From NCBI GenBank assembly GCA_903927685.1, contig CAIYOB010000013.1, positions 1-8,093 on the forward strand: DNA of 8,093 nt, read 5' to 3'. Origin of the DNA: an uncultured Planctomycetaceae bacterium. GTDB taxonomy: Bacteria; Planctomycetota; Planctomycetia; Pirellulales; Pirellulaceae. The translations under genes were made by a program, and so were the position numbers. Below the pieces are notes generated by a model, which did not search any database, had not been told where the DNA came from, and worked only from the letters and a program-made list of their open reading frames with translations. Positions 5,866 through 8,093 of this stretch are shown piece by piece; the stretch's first letter is position 1, and every line of letters starts with the position of its first letter.

Positions 5866-7278
5866 ATGGAACTCTGGACGATTCTCGCGGCGGAGCCTCA
5901 CGCCGACACGGCGGCGGCCGTGGCGATGTTACGCCGACTGCACGCCGAGGAGATCCTGTTGCCGGTCCTGGTGCAACTGGTCGTGATCGTGGCGGCGGCG
6001 CGGTTGTTTGCCCGGTTGTTCCGCTGGTTGGGGCAGCCGTCGGTAGTGGGCGAGATCGCCGCGGGGTTGGTGCTGGGGCCGTCGGTGTTCGGCTACTTCT
6101 TTCCGGACGCGGCGGCGGCGGTCTTTCATCCGCAGTGGCACTCGGCCGCGGTGCCGCACGAACTGTTCGACGCGACCTTGAACTGGATCTTCACGGGCCT
6201 CAGCCAGATCGGCCTGGTCCTGCTCTTATTCCTCGTCGGCCTGGAATTCGACTTTCGCCATCTGCGGACCAGTGGCAAGGCCGCGTTTGCGATTTCGGCG
6301 ACGGGAATCGTGTTGCCGTTCGCCTTGGGAGCCGGGGTGGCGTACCTCCTGTTCCCGTCGCTCGAGCCACATCCGGTCAGCGGTCGAGTCCCCGAGTTCT
6401 GGCACCTGGCCCTGTTCATGGGCACGGCGATGTCGATCACGGCTTTGCCGATCCTGGGACGACTGATGATCGAGTTGAACCTGACGCGGACGCGGGCGGG
6501 GACGATTACAATTTCGGCTGCGGCGATCGACGATGCTGCCGGCTGGACCATCCTGGCCGCCGTCTCGGCATTGGTGGCGGGCGGATTCGACTGGTCGTTG
6601 ACCTTGCGGATGGTGCTGTGGACCCTGGCGTTCGCGGTGGGGATGCATTTGATCGCCCGGCCGCTGTTGTGCCGCTGGGCCCGCTGGGCGCTGCAGCGCG
6701 GGCTGGGCGAGCTGAGCGTGGATCAACTGGCGGTCGTGCTGGTTCTGGTGTTCACCTGCGCGATCCTGACCAACTTGATCGGCATCTTCTCGATTTTCGG
6801 CGCGTTCAGCTTGGGCGCCGTGCTGGCAGCGGAGGAGGAGTTCCGGGAGGCCGTCGGTCGCCGCTTGCGCGACTTGGTTACGGTCTTCTTCCTGCCGATT
6901 TTCTTCACGTACACCGGCTTGCGCACGGACGTCGGCAGCCTGAACGGCGGCTGGTTGTGGCTGCTGTGCGGCCTGGTCCTGGCGGCGGCGGTGGTCGGCA
7001 AGTTTGCGGGCTGCAGCCTGGCAGCCTGGCTGAGCGGCTTTCCGCCGCGCGAGGCGGGCTGTGTCGGAATCATGATGAATACACGGGCTCTGATGGAGTT
7101 GATCGTCATCAACGTCGGGTATCAGCTCCAGGTGATTCCGCCCAGCGTCTTCTGCATGCTGGTGATCATGGCCCTGACGACGACCATGATGACCACGCCG
7201 ATCCTGCTGCGACTGATTCGCACGACGGACCTGGAGCCCTATGTGGCGGAATCGGAGTTCCTTTCCCGGACTGCCTGA
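5866..7278 (+). CDS. Cation:proton antiporter, CPA2 family
   Basis: A 470-residue inner-membrane protein with about 12-13 membrane segments, from about residue 29 to 445. It exchanges Na+ or K+ for H+. Family signatures: GEIAAGLVLGPS (62-73), LFLVGLEFD (121-129), the unwound-helix motif S190-x-T192-x-x-P195 in MGTAMSITALPIL, the ion-binding pair D222-D223 in AAAIDDAAGW, and a late conserved block GIMMNTRALMELIVINVG (401-418). The last block and GLRTDV (351-356) recall the Kha1/CHX branch of CPA2. Asp-Asp at the ion site is associated with electrogenic exchange (as in NapA), whereas many CHX proteins have Asn-Asp. The protein ends shortly after the last membrane segment (454-470), with no RCK/TrkA or universal-stress domain, so control by nucleotide or cytosolic ligand through such a domain is unlikely. 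It is the first gene of a likely operon with the next antiporter. Family is sure; ion preference is not. Confidence 0.95.
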   Translation: MELWTILAAEPHADTAAAVAMLRRLHAEEILLPVLVQLVVIVAAARLFARLFRWLGQPSVVGEIAAGLVLGPSVFGYFFPDAAAAVFHPQWHSAAVPHELFDATLNWIFTGLSQIGLVLLLFLVGLEFDFRHLRTSGKAAFAISATGIVLPFALGAGVAYLLFPSLEPHPVSGRVPEFWHLALFMGTAMSITALPILGRLMIELNLTRTRAGTITISAAAIDDAAGWTILAAVSALVAGGFDWSLTLRMVLWTLAFAVGMHLIARPLLCRWARWALQRGLGELSVDQLAVVLVLVFTCAILTNLIGIFSIFGAFSLGAVLAAEEEFREAVGRRLRDLVTVFFLPIFFTYTGLRTDVGSLNGGWLWLLCGLVLAAAVVGKFAGCSLAAWLSGFPPREAGCVGIMMNTRALMELIVINVGYQLQVIPPSVFCMLVIMALTTTMMTTPILLRLIRTTDLEPYVAESEFLSRTA

Positions 7279-7288
7279 CCCCACGCTC

Positions 7289-7293
7289 GGAGA
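7289..7293 (+). promoter_or_regulatory. Ribosome-binding site of the second antiporter
   Basis: GGAGA sits 6 bases before the ATG at 7300 in the 21-base gap after the CPA2 stop codon. The gap has no room for a separate promoter, so co-transcription with the CPA2 gene is expected. Confidence 0.6.
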
Positions 7294-7299
7294 CCGCTC

Positions 7300-8093
7300 A
7301 TGCTGCTCGCCCAGGCCGAACCTAACGCGACAGCGTTGTTCCTGCTGGTGCTGGGGCTGTTGACCGGCCTGAGTGTTCTGTTCAGCCGACAGATTGACCG
7401 GCTGGGGATTCCGGTCGTCCTCCTGTTCCTGGTGTTGGGGATGCTCGGTGGCTCGGAAGGCATCGGCGGGCTCGCCTTCGATGACCACGGTCTGGCCGTT
7501 CGCATCGGCACCATCTATCTCGTGCTGATTCTGTTCGACGGCGGCTTGAATACGTCGTGGCCCGCCGTGCGGCGGGTCATCGTGCCGGCGGGCGTCTTGG
7601 CGACGCTCGGCGTGGCCTTGACCGCGGGCCTGCTGGCTCTGTTTGCCCGGACGCTGGGGTTGAGCTGGACGGAGGCTCTGTTGCTGGGGGCCGTGGCCTC
7701 CTCGACGGATGCGGCGGCGGTGCTGGCCGTCCTGCGCGGCGGCCGGCTCAAGCTCCAGCCGCGGGTCGGCGACACGCTGGAAGTCGAGTCCTGCGTCAAC
7801 GATCCGATGGCGGTGATCCTGACGTTGATCATGATCTCGGTCGCCAAAGCTCCGGACGCGTTGCGGTGGACCGTGGGGTTGGGCGTGCCCCTCCAGTTGG
7901 CGGTCGGCGCCGGCGTGGGCATTCTGCTGGGTTCCGGGGGACTGTTCGTCCTGCGGCGAGTTCGTCCGCCGACCGTCGGGCTGTATCCCGCGCTCACCTT
8001 GGCGATCGCTTTCCTGTCGTTTGGCGTGGCGACGTTGCTGGACGGCAGCGGGCTGTTGAGTGTCTACGCGACGGCCTTGGTTCTGGGCAATTC
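7300..8093 (+). CDS. nhaP2: NhaP2-like potassium/proton antiporter (CPA1), 3'-truncated by the window edge
   Basis: The frame is open from the ATG at 7300 to the window end, giving the first 264 residues of a protein whose E. coli relative (NhaP2/CvrA) has roughly 580. Hydrophobic segments lie at about 12-28, 36-50, 68-82, 94-116, 124-146, 169-183, 196-217, 229-247 and 251-262. The N-terminal pattern RLGIP...LFLVLGMLGG (34-51) and LILFDGGLNT (76-85) match NhaP2. The unwound-helix motif is SSTDAAAV (134-141, with T136-D137) and the ion site is EVESCVNDPMAVIL (161-174), with N167-D168. NhaP2 usually has E-S-G before the Asn-Asp; here it is E-S-C. Relatives export K+ (also Rb+/Na+) in exchange for H+ and carry C-terminal RCK-C/CorC-type domains, which would lie beyond the window. 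The symbol is given by resemblance only. Confidence 0.92.
   Translation, partial: MLLAQAEPNATALFLLVLGLLTGLSVLFSRQIDRLGIPVVLLFLVLGMLGGSEGIGGLAFDDHGLAVRIGTIYLVLILFDGGLNTSWPAVRRVIVPAGVLATLGVALTAGLLALFARTLGLSWTEALLLGAVASSTDAAAVLAVLRGGRLKLQPRVGDTLEVESCVNDPMAVILTLIMISVAKAPDALRWTVGLGVPLQLAVGAGVGILLGSGGLFVLRRVRPPTVGLYPALTLAIAFLSFGVATLLDGSGLLSVYATALVLGN

Noticed and set aside
6226..7488. A 420-codon minus-strand open frame across both antiporter genes
   Set aside because: Its product is extremely rich in Gln, Arg and His without domains, and it overlaps two well-supported antiporters.
1..8093. tRNA, rRNA, CRISPR arrays, insertion sequences, prophage or attachment sites
   Set aside because: Scanned by eye on both strands; no cloverleaf, spaced direct repeats, terminal inverted repeats with a transposase, or phage genes were seen.

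Overview
The window is high-GC bacterial DNA with seven protein-coding genes (two cut by the window edges) and no RNA gene, mobile element or CRISPR array that I could see. A HEAT-repeat protein typical of large planctomycete genomes, a GAF/sigma-54 activator, a CYTH-domain protein and an FtsX-like permease with periplasmic coiled coils together suggest a member of the Planctomycetota or a related PVC lineage. That is inference from gene style; no marker gene is present.

Layout. (1) Bases 1-697, plus strand: 3' part of a HEAT-repeat protein. (2) 774-2318, minus strand: GAF + AAA+ + Fis sigma-54-dependent activator, convergent with the HEAT gene. A candidate sigma-54 promoter lies just upstream of its own start (2354-2369, minus). 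(3) 2522-4428, minus strand: a two-gene operon with a CYTH-domain protein (class IV adenylate cyclase / triphosphatase family) followed after only 2 bases by an FtsX/MacB-type permease. No ABC ATPase gene is in the window. (4) 4429-4587: divergent intergenic region with a candidate sigma-70 promoter for the rightward gene. (5) 4588-5532, plus: a protein made of the N-terminal HhH region of PolX-type DNA polymerases joined to an unrelated C-terminal domain, without polymerase or PHP domains. (6) 5533-5865: gene-free stretch with three perfect or near-perfect stem-loops and a good sigma-70 promoter. (7) 5866-8093, plus: a tandem pair of cation/proton antiporters, a complete CPA2 protein and the first 264 residues of a NhaP2-like CPA1 protein, 21 bases apart and probably co-transcribed.

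How the genes work together. The clearest unit is the antiporter operon, likely for pH and Na+/K+ homeostasis. Its two members carry different ion-site signatures (Asp-Asp in the first, Asn-Asp in the second), which suggests different transport stoichiometry. The CYTH-permease pair is likely translationally coupled, but its substrate is unknown. The sigma-54 activator has no obvious target in the window apart from a possible site in front of itself. I see no strong case for an entirely new system; the best leads are the CYTH/coiled-coil permease pair, the PolX-like HhH protein without polymerase, and the stem-loop cluster at 5575-5729.
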